From Camellia lanceoleosa (Eukaryota; Streptophyta; Magnoliopsida; Ericales; Theaceae): a DNA stretch of 64,000 nucleotides. Below are positions 22,334 through 34,929 of the stretch, one piece after another. The stretch lies in NCBI GenBank assembly GCA_025200525.1, contig CM045759.1, positions 2,356,001 through 2,420,000 of the forward strand, in the 5' to 3' direction. The translations under genes and the position numbers were made by a program. The notes under the pieces were generated by a model, which saw only the letters and a list, made by a program, of their open reading frames with translations, was not told the DNA's origin and did no database searches. Within the stretch, counting starts at the first letter, position 1; each line of letters starts with the position of its first letter.

Positions 22334-25300
22334 CAATACTACTACGACGACGACGAAGACACAAAACAACGATGTCTTCTCTTCTTGTTCTTTCTCCAGT
22401 CTTGGCCTTCAATCTTCCTTGTGCGACCAACTCAGAGGTCTCTGTCTCTCACTGTGTATTATTTGTTGAGCTCAATTCAAAGTAATTTAGCTTTCAAAAG
22501 CGTGGAAAAATGCTAATGGAATGTGCCAAAGCGATTGATGAATTTGTTATGTGTATATGCATATGATATAAATACAAATTATCTAAGCTAAAAATTATTG
22601 TAAAAGGTTACATCTTTCCAACTGGCTCTCAAATCGTGAATTTTTCTGCTACATTTTGTTTATTATGCATATGTAATCTTAGTTTTATTGCTTAATTGAG
22701 CTCAGTCAGTTCAAAGTGTGGAAAAGTGCTTTCGAAGGTGCTAAAGCGATCAGTGAATTTGCTATGTATATGTATATGTATATGATATGAAATACATATT
22801 AGCAAAGCTCAAATTTCTTGTAAAAGGATACATCTGTGGAACTTGCTCTCAAATTTTGAAAGTTGCTGCTACATTTTGGTATTATATGCATATGTACTCC
22901 TAGTTTTATTACTTAGTTCAAAGTAATTTTGTTTTGGAAAGTGTGGAAAAGTTCTTTTGAAGGTGCTAACGCAATCAGTGAATTTGCTATGCATATAGAT
23001 GTATGTGTATATGATATAAAATACATCTTAGCTAAGCAAAAAATTATTGTACAAGGATACATCTTTTGAACTTGCTCTCAAATTGTGAAAATTGCTGGTA
23101 CATTTTGTTTATTATGCATATGTACTCTTAGTTTTTTTGCTTAATTGAGCTCAATTCTAAGTAATTTTTGCTTTCTAAGTGCTTTCAAAGGTGCTAAAGC
23201 AATCAGTGAATTTGCTATGTATATGTATATGTATATGATATGAAATACATATTAGCAAAGCTAAAAATTCTTGTAAAACGATACATCTTTTGAACGTGCT
23301 CTCAATTGTGAAAGTTGCTGGTACATTTTGTTTATTATGCGTATGCACTCTTAATTTTATTTCTTACATGAGCTGAATTTGAAGTCAATTTGTGTTCGAG
23401 AGTGTGGAAAAGTGCTAAAGTGATTGATCAATTTATTTCCTTATTTTCGATTGTATCATGTGTTCCTCTGTATGTCTCCACAGAGAGAATGGGCTTTGAA
23501 TTTCCGACCCTTATCCAGGCTCAGGCAATACCTGTTATTCTCTCCGGGCGACATGTGTACTCTCCCTCAATCTCCCCCTCTGTACTTTTCTTTATTTTTC
23601 AGTTGTTTCTAATATTTGGTGTGTTTGTTTTTGTTTCTGAATGAAAAATTTAGTCTTGTTAATGCGGCTACTGGAACGGGCAAGACTGTAGTATATCTGG
23701 CTCCAATTATCCATCACTTGCAGAAGTATGATCCCCGAATTCAGCGGTCCCATGGAACTTTTGGTATGTGCTTGTTAGTAAGAACAATAGTTTCTTGATT
23801 AATTCTACTTGTGACTGATTATTTCAAGTTATACTGTAGACTTCTCAAGGAGATGCATTTTTCTATTTATTGCTATGAAAGCAAGAAAAGATTGTTGGAA
23901 ATGCACTTCTATTTGCGGGTTATTGTGAGGAAAAATGATACAATCGAAAAAAAATTATGAACAATTTCTCATAATGTTTCATGCTTAAAGATGATGAAAT
24001 TAATGACTACAAAATTTAAAATTTTGAATATAAAAAATAGAATTTTAGCAGCAGTTTGTATATTTTTCAATGCAAATGTGGCAAATCTTTTTCTTTTTTG
24101 GGGCCTCAGTGGTGGTTGGTTAATAACACAACCAACAATGATCAATAGAAAAGTTTCAAAATTATTGTCCCTGACAAAAAAGAAAGAGTAAAAGTGGTTT
24201 TGAAGTCCAATGGAGGGCTTAAATTTGATATGTATTCTACAGAAGTAATTGCATTTGGTCTTCAGATTTTGCTTTCATGTATAGTAATTGTATATATATA
24301 TTTTGAAATCATTATGATCTGCTTTTTTAGTTTGTGTTGTTCGAACTGTTATCTAATGTCAAGAATAGCATCTTTATTTGTGAGTTTGGAGGGGAAACAT
24401 TACCATGAGTTGTTCATTTGTTTGTTATTGGATAAGCTTATGTGACCATGTGATTTTAAGCACAAACTTCGGAGTGGTTTTAAGCTTGCTGTTTTTTTTC
24501 TAGGGGTGAATGTCTGCTTTGATGAAGCTTGGGCTTTTAGATCATCACTCTTTTGTTAGTCATGAGAAACGTGACACTATTGCTGCATTACTCTGTGTAC
24601 TTTGACCAATAAAAAATTGATGAACTGATATATTTATGGTAGCGTTGGTTCTTGTACCAACGCATGAGTTATGCATGCAGGTATATGAAATCTTGCAAAA
24701 GTTATTGCTCCGTTTTCATTGGATTGTCCCAGGCTATATAATGGGTGGTGAAAACAGGTCAAAAGAAAAGGCCAGGTTGCGCAAAGGTAAGACATCATGC
24801 ATAATTACGGTGTCATAACTTACCTTTTGGAATTTGAACTTGAAGGTTAAGGTTTGTTAAGTACTATAGTATACTGAATTCTCTAGCAATTTGATGGGCC
24901 AGATTGTTAAGTTCAAATGTTGTAAAACCCACTTGGTTGTCAAGCAAGAATTTTGTGGTGCAGTTTTTTTCAGTTATGCTCAGTTGTTTGACCCATTAAC
25001 CAATAACTAAACTATTTCCATATTTTGTGTTACGTAACCAAGATTTGGATATAAAAATATTATTCACTGAATTTTTTATGTTCATTTAACTCATTGAACT
25101 GAAGGGTTCTTTACTTTTCACATTTTAGAGCTATTATTAGTGGATTTATTCCTGCATCTTCCAGCAATTTTTTGCATTGACAACATATCTGTTGTGATAA
25201 TACATAATTGCTACTTCTTCATTTCCCATTCGTTTGTTCTTCCCTTCATTTTTCTTTTATCAAATTGGTTTTTAACCCTTGTTTTTACTACTAAATGATT

Positions 25301-28300
25301 TTTGTTGGTGCAATGTGGTTTTGGTTGGTCTAGTTGTTAATAGGATTTTCATTCTTTAAGCTTTCAAGTTTCAACTTTGATTGATAAGTAGATTCCTTTT
25401 TGGCCATTTAGCTTAAGCTTGTGTCAAATCCTGCATGAGTATGCTTTATTTATTATCTTGTCCTGCAATATGACGCCTAGTTATTTTTGGTCTTCTACTT
25501 GTCTTTTAGTCACCTCACTCTTAGCTTAATCAATTTTTCTAGCTACCACATAATTAATTTCCCATTAACATGACTTGACCTCTTCTTTTTTTTTTTTTTT
25601 AATTTTATTTTTTTATTATCTTGTCTAGAATTGGTGCTATCTTTCTCTACCTTGTTGTATGTGCCTTCAATTCTTATTTATCATTTTTGTCTTGCCACTT
25701 ATTTCAATTATGCTCATTTTATTAACAGGTTTTAGAATTTTCAGCATCTTGTCCATAGTTAGTTAGCCTGATAGACATCTCATAAAACATTCCATTCTCT
25801 GTTATTTATTCTGTAACACACAACTGTTTAGCATGGGTAACTTATGGTCATTTCCAGGCATATCTATTCTTGTTGCAACTCCTGGACGCCTTTTGGATCA
25901 TCTAAAAAATACATCGTCCTTCGTGTACACAAATTTGCGATGGATAATCTTTGATGAAGCAGATAGGTAATATCTACAATCTAAAGTTGCAATTGTTTCT
26001 TGTTTCTTCTTCTTTCTGAGTTCTTTCATTTATCAGTGGCTTTGTTGTGCACCTTAACAGGATTCTTGAATTAGGATTTGGTAAAGACATAGAGGAGATA
26101 CTTGATCTCTTGGGTTCCCGGAAACAGAAGTCTCTTAGCAAGGGGAATGCCATTTCAAGGATTTCTGAATTTCAGAGACAGAATTTGCTTTTGTCAGCTA
26201 CCTTAAATGAAAAAGTAAATAATCTTGCTAAAATGAGTTTAGAAAATCCAATTATGATTGGTCTTGATGACAGTAAGTTGCAAACTAGTCCATCTCTTGA
26301 ACATTTGGAATCTTTAGGATCTGATGTGGATAATGAATTAAAGTACTCAGGAAAGCTAATAAGTTCTTCCAATGAAGAATATAAGCTTCCAGCTCAATTA
26401 GTTCAGAGATACGTTAAAGGTAATGTGACGGAGACTCTGATTTGGTGACTTTCATGGATTTCGATTTCATATGCGAATTCTGATTGAATTTTCTGTATAG
26501 TGCCCTGTGGTTCACGGCTTGTTGTCCTCCTATCCATTCTGAAGACTCTTTTTGACTCGGAAATTTCCTATAAGGTAAGGCCACCCTTCTATTTCCAAAC
26601 TGCTGATTGTTCCTACACCTGATGTAATGTTGTTCCTTTATGTAATGCATGCACATTCAGGTATCATAAGAATTGTGCTGGTCAATCAGTGCAAGATCTG
26701 CATGTGCCTTTGAATTGGTAAATTCATGGTTACATAACTAGTTGAACTACAGCCCTGCATTTACCTTTCCGGTTTTTAAACTTCTTTCACATTTGAAAGT
26801 CAATGAAAGAGTGCTGCTCTGGTAACACAATGCCACTCACTAATCAGTAGGGTGGCATCATTATGAGTTTGGTTTGTAGGAGTCTCTCATGATTCATTCT
26901 ATAGAATGGTCGCTGTATCTTGATACACTTCCAAATATTATTTCACACTGAGTACTTTCCTTTAGTCAGGAGAAGATCAAGACTTTGTTTTTCTCTCCTT
27001 TATTCATTTATTTATTATTTTTAATTGTTAAATATAGGAAGAAATGTCATATTATTTCTCATTCGAACTAATTTGTTATGAAAATAATAACTTGCTCTTA
27101 TTGTCAAGTCCTCTCATGCATTCACTTTACAGATTGTGGTATTCTTTTCAACATGCGATGCAGTCGATTTTCATTATTCACTGCTCAGTGACTTCCAGTT
27201 GTCCAACCAACAACCAGAAGCAGAATGCCAGAAGCAATATTTGAAATGCAAAACTTTCAGATTACATGGAAACATGAAACATGAGGACCGCAGAACTACA
27301 TTCCAGGCATTCAAAACAGAGAAATCAGCTCTTCTCTTGTCCACAGATATTTGTGCTAGAGGCTTGGATTTTCCGAAAGTTAAATGTATTATACAGTACG
27401 ATTCTCCAGGAGAGGCTACTGAATATGTGCACAGGTACTTAATTTTTTTTGGAATTTCTATCTTTTATTCTGGTGACTACCCCCACTACCTGGTTTTTTT
27501 TTTTTTTTTATATTCTGTGCGACTGTGTGTTGAGTGCCGGTGCGCATGTTGAATATGATTTGCAAATAGCAGTATTCATTACACCTCAACCCTCTATGTG
27601 CACGTCTCTTCCACTTGCTATTATGTGTTTCAGAAGCTCCATACATCAGAGCAGTCTCGACTAATCAATCCCATCTGAGTATTCTTTCTGACCATCAGGA
27701 ATAATCAGTAAAGCCATGTTTGGATTGTGGATTTGGGGACGAATTTGCTAAGGAAGAGAAAAGTGAATGAAATAAAAGCTATTTGTTTTCACTTTTCCCT
27801 TCATTTTTCCTTTCCCTCTGCAAATTCCTTCTCAAATCTATGATCCAAACACAGCCAAAGAGATTTTTTTGCTTCCCTAAATTTATTCATTTAACAATAT
27901 CTTGCACGCCAGATGATTAACAGTAATTGTATGATTTATCAGCCGACTTTCCTATGCTTGGTTTATCAAAAGTAATCTAGTCCATGTGGCATGAACGTGA
28001 TTGTCAAGAATAAGGGTTTGATGCAACCTTAATCTGTGTTGTAGAGTTGGAAGAACTGCTCGCTTGGGGGAAAGGGGACATTCTTTGTTATTTCTACAAC
28101 CAATTGAAATGGATTATTTGCGAGACCTAGAAAAACATGGTGTGTCACTAACGGAGTATCCCCTTCTCAAAGTGTTGGATAGTTTTCCATTATATGGTCA
28201 GCAGCACCATGCCAAAAGGTTTGTTTCTGTAGAGATGCATCCCTGGGTGCTTTCTTTGCAGAAGGCACTTGAATCCTTCATCATGGCAGTGGTATGACTC

Positions 28301-29576
28301 TTTTTTATTTATCTTCTTTAAATTCGGAAGTAATAATTGCTACCTATTTTAATTTGCCTCTAAATGCTAAACTAAACAATATGAGACTGATGAAAGTTGC
28401 CAACCAGTTTAGAGTTGACACCTCTAAGGTTGTGTTTGAATCATGAATTTGATGAGGGATTTGCAGAGGGGAAAGGAAAATTAAAGGGAAAATGAAAGAA
28501 AAATAGCTTACAAAAGGAAAAGTGAGCTTACACTGATTCTCTTCAGCAAATCACTCCCTGAATCCATGATCCAAACACAGCAGAAGAGATTACTGGTTAG
28601 TAAATTATATTTTAATCATGTCATGCATTTCGAATTTTGCCTACCTGGTGTCTAAATGAACTGAGAGCATTTTGCCTACTAGGTATTCTTCTGAATATAA
28701 TTCAGTAAACTTCTTTGATTTTTAATTCTTCCTAGTATATTCTAAGAATTTTTTTTAAAAATTTTTTATTTCCTAGTGGTTTTTGATACATTCCAAGTAA
28801 TTCCACTTTTCGTTGCACAGTTATAATACAGTAATTTCAGAATGTGGGTCCAAGAATGATGCCAAATACTAGTTTTCTAAGTCTTCAATGTTTTCAAAGG
28901 AGACTCCTAAGACATTGTGTACGTGCTCAATGTCAAGGTTCCTTAATTGAGTCCCAAGCAGGGAAAGTATAAAATAATTGGAGTCTTCGGACAAACATAT
29001 GCTAATATAGTAAAAGACTAGTAGTTTGCAAAGACTAGTACTTTGCAAATGCTTGCATTGTTACTATAGTTGAATTAATCGCATTCTTCTTAAGTATATC
29101 CTTGGATGTGAGAGCAGTAGTTGTGGACCCTGGGCAGGGATTCTTGATATGAAATCCAATATAAATAGCTGCTCCAAATTTCAATCACGTTTCAGATGAT
29201 ATTTGATTGATATATTTCATTATTTCATTTGGTTTCAGTTAATTCATTAAATCCAAAATTTTAATCCATAATTACAGTAGTACTTTTATGTTCTCTGAAT
29301 TGATGCCTTGCCTACATCTTGTTTTAGCCGGGGATGAAGAAGTTGGCAAAGGATGCATTTTGTTCTTGGGTCCGTGCATACACTGCCCATCGTGGCGAAC
29401 TAAAAAGGATTTTTATGGTGAAAAAGCTTCATTTGGGGCATGTTGCAAAAAGCTTTGCATTGAAAGAACAGCCTTCGTTGGTTGGTAAATCATTTCAAAT
29501 GCAGACAAAGAAGAGGAAGAGGGATCAAAATCAAAAGGGAATCCCGAAAAAGAGGAAGAACCCCCGGAAATCGTGA
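22203..29576 (+). CDS. RH17: DEAD-box ATP-dependent RNA helicase 17 (DDX31/Dbp7 orthologue), 10 exons, 633 aa
   Basis: Predicted nucleolar helicase for large (60S) ribosomal subunit assembly, by family. Exons: 22203-22437, 23484-23556, 23654-23763, 24643-24786, 25858-25966, 26061-26419, 26501-26574, 27133-27434, 28045-28291, 29328-29576. All introns are GT-AG and phases agree, giving 1902 nt with stop. Motifs: Q motif GFEFPTLIQ (about 88-96), Walker A AATGTGKT (107-114), motif Ia PTHEL (145-149, Arg replaced by His147), TPGRLLDHL (195-203), DEAD (220-223), SAT (269-271), motif IV VVFFST, motif [13 protein letters not shown], and motif VI HRVGRTAR (468-475). The C-terminal DUF4217 region ([15 protein letters not shown] ... 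[11 protein letters not shown]) and a basic tail KKRKR ... KKRKNPRKS, likely a nuclear signal, complete it. The N-terminus is Lys/Gln/Thr-rich; Met at 22266 is an alternative start. Length fits plant RH17. No frameshift was found, so it is probably functional. Confidence 0.9.
22502..23440 (+). repeat. Tandem repeats of about 225 bp filling helicase intron 1
   Basis: Units begin at about 22502, 22718, 22943, 23177 and 23403 (the last partial), each with GTGGAAAAGTGC, GGTGCTAAAGC, AATTTGCTATG, a TATATG run, ACATCTTTTGAACTTGCTCTCAA and TACATTTTGTTTATTATGC. Spacing is 216-234 bp. Almost the whole 1046-bp intron is made of them. Confidence 0.85.
27713..27856 (+). mobile_element. MITE in helicase intron 8
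   Basis: About 144 bp with imperfect inverted ends: CCATGTTTGGATTGTGGATTTG-like on the left, CAAATCTATGATCCAAACAC on the right. A second copy lies in intron 9. Target duplication unclear (possibly aaag). Confidence 0.65.
28429..28581 (+). mobile_element. MITE in helicase intron 9, same family as in intron 8
   Basis: Ends GTTGTGTTTGAATCATGAAT and ATCCATGATCCAAACACAGC. The middle is a GGGAAAATGAAAG-type purine run, as in the other copy. About 153 bp. Confidence 0.65.
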
Positions 29577-30119
29577 ATTCAGGCCACAAGGGAGCTACAT
29601 ACCATCATGTCCAATTGGCTAGTTAACTAGTTCCACAGATACGATTGCATGTTGGAGTTTTTTACACTGTATTATATGATTTTGGGCAGTTTTATATCTG
29701 GGTAGTTTTGCAGGGTTCTATCTTTTTTTGGGTTGAGCAAACGGAAGCTAAAATGGAACATATTGAATTGTCCTCGGTGTTGTGAATGGCAATGGTTCAA
29801 TTGTTTAATTATTTTTAGTTTCAAAATCCTAGAACATTGTGTCAGTTTTGACAATTGACAGTGAAATTTTGTAGTTCAAAATTTGATTATTGATTACTGA
29901 ATTGCTGGTATTGTAATCTCCAACTTTGGGGCCTTCTTTGGTTAATGGACTAATTTCTTTGATTTCTATTAAAGTCTAGCTTATATGATATACATCGTGT
30001 GTCATTTAAACAATATTAGATGGACACATGACTTGTCAAATTCTCTACCAAGTGAAATAAAAAAAAGCTTGTGGTGTCAAAATCAATCTCCCGTCAAAGA
30101 CTTGCGTCTTTTCAGCTCC
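29577..30119 (+). other. Helicase 3' UTR and downstream sequence
   Basis: AT-rich. No canonical AATAAA lies close to the stop; an ATTAAA occurs at about 29967. The likely cleavage region could not be fixed. No gene. Confidence 0.4.
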
Positions 30120-30870
30120 GAACTAATCAACTCTTTTTAGTAGTATTTTTGGTCTTTTTAATCACAAGACTCACAAAAGGAAAGTCACAACTCACACGGT
30201 AATTCAAAAACATCCCATCTTTGGTGGTTGTTCGAACTCTCACTTTCTCTTTGATCAAATGAAATGAGATCTTCAACTTTATTTATGTCGAGTTGATTAA
30301 TCATAATTTCAACGTGAGAGTTACAAATCACTAATAACAAGCTTACACGACTCATTACATGATACATTACATGTTAGCTTAATAATATTAAGCGGTCACA
30401 TCACATAACAAATTATTAAGTCAAATTTATCAAAATCTTTACTAAACAAGAGAATCAAAAAGCTTAGGTTGAAAATCAATGACAAATTATTAAGTCAAAT
30501 TTATCAAAATCTTTACTAAACAAGAGAAATAAAAAAGCATAGGTTGAAAAATCAATCTCACAGTAGACTCGTTTTAGCACCTCTAAATTGAACAACAATT
30601 TAGTTGTATCAAAAAAAATTGAACAACAATTTTTAGTACTGTTTTTTTGTCAATTTAATCACAAGACTTAAAGAAAAGTTACAACTCACATGATTGTTCA
30701 AACCATCGTATTATTAATGCTTCCTAAAGTGGGGGTTCAACTCCCATCTTTCCATTTTCTTTGAGGTAAGTTTTGATCAAACTAAGATGGAAGATCTCAA
30801 ATTCTACTTACCTTGAGTTGATTAATTATAATTCGTTAAGATCATTAATAACATGATAGTTACGGATAGC
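30120..30870 (+). repeat. Two diverged copies of a 240-bp dispersed repeat, with a 74-bp tandem duplication between
   Basis: 30120-30365 and 30620-30870 share ordered blocks (TTTAATCACAAGACT, AAGTTACAACTCACA, GAGTTGATTAAT, ATAGTTAC). Each has a GTTCGAACTC or GTTCAACTCCC block resembling a pol III B box, but I find no A box, so a SINE is not proven. Between them 30408-30481 is duplicated at 30482-30556. Confidence 0.5.
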
Positions 30871-31200
30871 TTGCACATGGGAATTGGGATGTCTATTGTG
30901 TTTCAATGCATAACATGCTTGTTTTGCCTTTTTATGGGGCTCACTCTGGACTCATCAAGTTAATTTAAGAAAAATGACTTAGACCCTTAGCTGGGGTTGT
31001 TGGGGGTCTTCCTTGATTGGTGGAAATTTTATTTATTTATTTATTTTCTTTTAGCCAATCACATGCTATCACGTCGTTGAGGGTCTGACTGGGAGTCGTC
31101 TGTATTGGGGTCGGAAGCATTGTTGTTAATTTAAATAGTTTATTTTGTAAAATTTGTTGAACAGTTCATTTATACAAAATATCAGAATGAAATTTACATT

Positions 31201-31343
31201 TATCTTAAAAACATTAGATACCAATATAATTCGATCATGAAAATATTAATATTATTTATCTTAAAAACATTTATCTTAAAAACATTAGATACCAATATAA
31301 TTCGATCATGAAAATATTAATATTATTTTTTTTCACATAAATT
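31201..31343 (+). repeat. 71-bp direct tandem duplication
   Basis: TATCTTAAAAACATTAGATA through ATGAAAATATTAATATTATTT occurs at 31201 and 31272, essentially identical over one unit, so the duplication is recent. Confidence 0.85.
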
Positions 31344-31359
31344 ATTATTTTTTAATAAA

Positions 31360-31640
31360 TTTTACAAAATCAACGATTTAGAAATTTGGAATCGCCTCCA
31401 CCCACTCCAAACAGACAACTCACATGGGACCCAAATACTATGTTGACAGAGCACCGCAGGGTATCGTAACGCGTTGACGGCTGGATGGCCATATAAATAC
31501 AATGATGATCACGAGGCGTTCGTTCTGCCACGTCAGCTGATTTTTGATAGCCTCCTCCCTGGTTCTGGTTCTCTGGATCTTCTGGTTGGGTCAAACTTAT
31601 GAGCCCCACAAAACATAATAACATCGTTAAAATGGGCCAC
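31360..31640 (+). promoter_or_regulatory. Promoter-like GC-balanced island without a downstream gene
   Basis: Contrasts with its AT-rich neighbours. It has CGCGTTGACGG, a TATA-like CATATAAATAC at about 31491, a CCACGTCAGC (ACGT-core) element at about 31540 and GGGCC motifs. No convincing ORF follows on either strand. It could be a relic or captured promoter; activity is unknown. Confidence 0.3.
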
Positions 31641-32949
31641 GGTCCATTTAATTTTAAGGCCCATTTCTTGCTACCTGGCCCACTTCTGTCGGGACAGCCT
31701 TTTCAAGTATGCTGTCATATTCCAATCTCCATTATGAGTTGTTTTGGTGTAAACAAAACCCCCCCCCAAAAAAAAAAAAAAAAAAAAACCAATCATGAGT
31801 TGGTTCTATTAAACCCATGTTGTTTTGTTTTGTGAAATTGTGTTGTCAAAACAAGATTTTGAAATGTAATTTTCTTACATTTTTGCCTAAATCATTGATG
31901 GGAATAGTTTAAATAATTATACAAATATGTTTTTATTTAGATAGTTTTAATATTAAAAAATGAAGTCGACATTATAAAACGACATTCAAAAGAAATAATG
32001 TTTATCATACAAATATCAAGAGATAAACCGCATATGGAATAAAATATAAATGGTTAAAGTGCATTTGACTCTCATAAAAAATAACCAAAATGTCTATGTT
32101 TCACACAATAACTCCCGTAAAAGATGATTTTAGTTATGTCAATGGGGTAAACTGCATATGAAGTAAAATACAATAAAAAAAACTGAAATTTGAACTAAAT
32201 TAAAACACTGTCTAAATATATGTTTTTATTTATTTCATTTTATCTTACCAGCTTGGCTCAAATGAGGTTTGGTCTTGGGCCAAGCCTCGGTTTGAAGCTC
32301 GGTTTGGCAAAAAAAACCTTGCTAGACTTAACTCGTAGACAATTCTAAACATCATTTTGGCAAACTAGCCTGGCTGGTTGCTGTTGTACACTTGTGGAAT
32401 CATAAATCTATGATCACAAAGCCGTTGGTTAAAAACAAAACCTTTTCATTTTTGTAGAATGGTGTAGGACTTTTTAGAATTTGTTTGGCATGACTTATAA
32501 TAATATACTCTTTTTTTATTTAATCTTTTTTAGTTATATTATCTCTTTATTTTTTAATATATATTTTTTTTTATAAAAAATTAAAAAATATACTTATTTA
32601 ACCCCCAAGTATTGAGGTGATATATTGCTTTTCAAACCCTAGTTCTTTGGCTATTGATCTCCTCTCTGCCTATATAATATGTTAGAAAAAATTAAAAAAA
32701 AAGGCTCTATAATTCAACTGTAACCCCTGAAAGTTGTGCAACTTTTTTCAATAGTACCTACCCAGTGATAATATCACCCCACGTGAATGGCAATAATACC
32801 ACATTTTTTAATCAATAAATAAATAAATATCCGCAGAGGAAGAGGAAAGCAACTGAATTATTTTTGGTATGGAAAAAGCTACTCACCTCCAAAAACTAGT
32901 TTAAAAAAATATATAGGATATAAATTGCAATTTAAGGGGATATATGTTA
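31641..32949. other. No gene seen
   Basis: AT-rich, with a C9-A22 homopolymer pair at about 31760-31790. At 32250-32330 a CTCGGTTTGGC-type stretch hints at a further transposon relic. Nothing else is supportable. Confidence 0.4.
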
Positions 32950-33265
32950 TGGCTTTGTTTGGCATATATTAAAAAAAAATTAAAAAGTCACTATCTTATT
33001 TAAATCACATCATCGTATAAGATTATTTAGAATGTCTTAAATAAGTGTATTTTTTTATCTTTTTAGACTAAAAAGTTGAGGAAAAAAATATGGATGTTTG
33101 GGTTAATTTTTTGACTTTTTATAAAAAAAATGTGTATTAAAAAATTATATAAATAAGTGTATAGGGGAATAAAATGATGGAATAATTCGTACGGTTGAAA
33201 GCCAAAAGGGCAGCGCGGCAAAGGGTAGTGCAGGAGATTGATTCTCTACTTTTTTAGCATAAATT

Positions 33266-33599
33266 GGTCGGTTCTGTTCGGCCCATAGGGGCCTACCATG
33301 GGTCCGTTTTACTAATCGAAACTGTTCAATGTGTAGAACTTGTCGAGTATTATATTTTTGTAAAAAATCACGTTGATTGGATTTTGATAGCTATTTGAAC
33401 GTGTTAGATTTTTTTGTTAAGTATTAACTATAACACTATTCATTTTTATACAAAACTGATTTGATCATGTATTTAACGATATCCGATAGACGTGATTTTT
33501 TTATAAGAATATAGTATTAGACAAGTTCTACTTATTAAATGGTTCAAATTATCAAAACGAGACCTATGGTGGGCTCCCACGGGCCCAGCTCTACCATCC
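33266..33599. mobile_element. Foldback MITE, 334 bp
   Basis: Arms of about 110 bp: left GGGCCTACCATGGGTCCGTT ... GTAGAACTTGTCGAGTATTA, matched by the reverse complement of the right end. Candidate 5-bp duplication aaatt (33261-33265 and 33600-33604). Confidence 0.6.
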
Positions 33600-33730
33600 A
33601 AATTAGTGAATATTTTACTATAATTTCTTTTTTCACCCGCTCAGTGACTTCACCATCTCGTCAGTCTTTTTCCATGAGTTTATTTTTTGATTTGTATTAA
33701 TATGTGTATATTATTTTTTTAATATTTTTT

Positions 33731-33879
33731 TTTGGTGAATAGTGTTAACTTTTTAACTTTTTGGGTAATTTATTTTGTCTTTTTAGATTTTTCAAGGGTT
33801 GCCAAACTTGGCCTTTGAAAAAAAACTAAAAAGTTAAAAAGTTACTCAAAAAGTTAAAAAGTTATCATTATTCACTAAA
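33731..33879. repeat. Small inverted repeat
   Basis: TTTTGGTGAATAGTGTTAAC-like left arm and GTTATCATTATTCACTAAAA right arm, with AAAAAGTTAAAAAGTTA motifs between. Confidence 0.55.
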
Positions 33880-34170
33880 AGTCAAAAATTATGGCTGCAC
33901 GATTTCCAATTCTAATTTTTCCCTACACACTAATTTATATAATTTTTTAATACACATTTTTTCATAAAAAGTCAAAAAGTTAACCCAAACATTCATATTT
34001 TTTTTTTCTTAATTTTTTAGTCCAAAAAGACAAAAAGTGCACTTATTTAGGACACTCCAAACAAGTCACATCACCTCTCTACTACATCACTTCGAATTCA
34101 ACCCATATTTCATAAAAAATTAAAAAGTGCACTTATTTAGAATATTCCAAACCAATTCATACCAAGCTTA

Positions 34171-34929
34171 TAAATGGATCAGGTTTGACATAATTTGAAT
34201 ATGCCTTGATTAAGGCACATTTTGGTAATTTTGAATATCAAATAACTTGATGAAATAATCAACTTTGTTAAGTATAATTTTCAACTTGTACTAATCAGTT
34301 GTTCATGCATTTTATGTTAAGCATATATTTAAATTGTTTTTTATGTCCTAGTTTGCAAAATATAAATTAACAAGGATTATAGCAAAAGATGAATCACATC
34401 AAATCAGATCATATTTTTGCATATTGGATCTATTTAGTGATCGGATATCAAATTTCCCTCTAACAAAGTCAGGTTTTATTGTATTGAATTTGAATAAAAT
34501 TCGTGTTACTTTACACATCTTATTTTTCATATAGTTGGTAATATTATTATTATTATTGTTTTATGTATTTTGCATGTCGGTGTTAAATGCAGGTAGCTCA
34601 TATCATACGTCCATCCCCCAAAAAAGCAACAACCAAAGAATAATAATACTAATTAATTAATCATTAATTATTAATAAACATACAACAATACAACCAATAC
34701 ATATATAATATAGCCGAGTTTTAGCGTGAAACCAGGACTTTGGAGGGTAATGGGTCTTATATATTAAAAAAATATATTACATTTTATTATTTTAAATCAA
34801 TAAAAATTGTGTATGGTTTGTACATGTAAAGTGTGTGAACAAAATTAAATTTATATGATACTTATGAAAATACAAAAAATTTGTTTGATTTTGTAATTAA
34901 TTTTTATGTTTTAAAGTTTTTTCAAGTGT
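34171..34929. other. No gene seen
   Basis: AT-rich intergenic sequence with simple ATT/TTA runs. No supported feature. Confidence 0.4.

Larger units (their letters stand above)
32950..34170. repeat. Large imperfect inverted repeat with smaller foldbacks inside
   Basis: 33030-33190 matches the reverse complement of 33885-34060 closely (TTTGGGTTAA, TTTTTGACTTTTTAT, GTGTATTAAAAAATTATATA). The outer parts carry the same MITE family as 560-727. The loop holds the foldback at 33266-33599 and a smaller one at 33731-33879. Confidence 0.6.

Noticed and set aside
24194..24445. 83-codon frame in helicase intron 3
   Set aside because: Lies between exons whose phases join perfectly; no domain and no splice signals of its own.
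27449..27664. Frames reading into helicase intron 8
   Set aside because: The exon ends at 27434 with a GT donor and the helicase motif VI resumes at 28045 in the right phase.
30225..30240. tRNA or SINE from the GTTCGAACTC block
   Set aside because: No A box at the right distance, no cloverleaf, no A-tail or target duplication.
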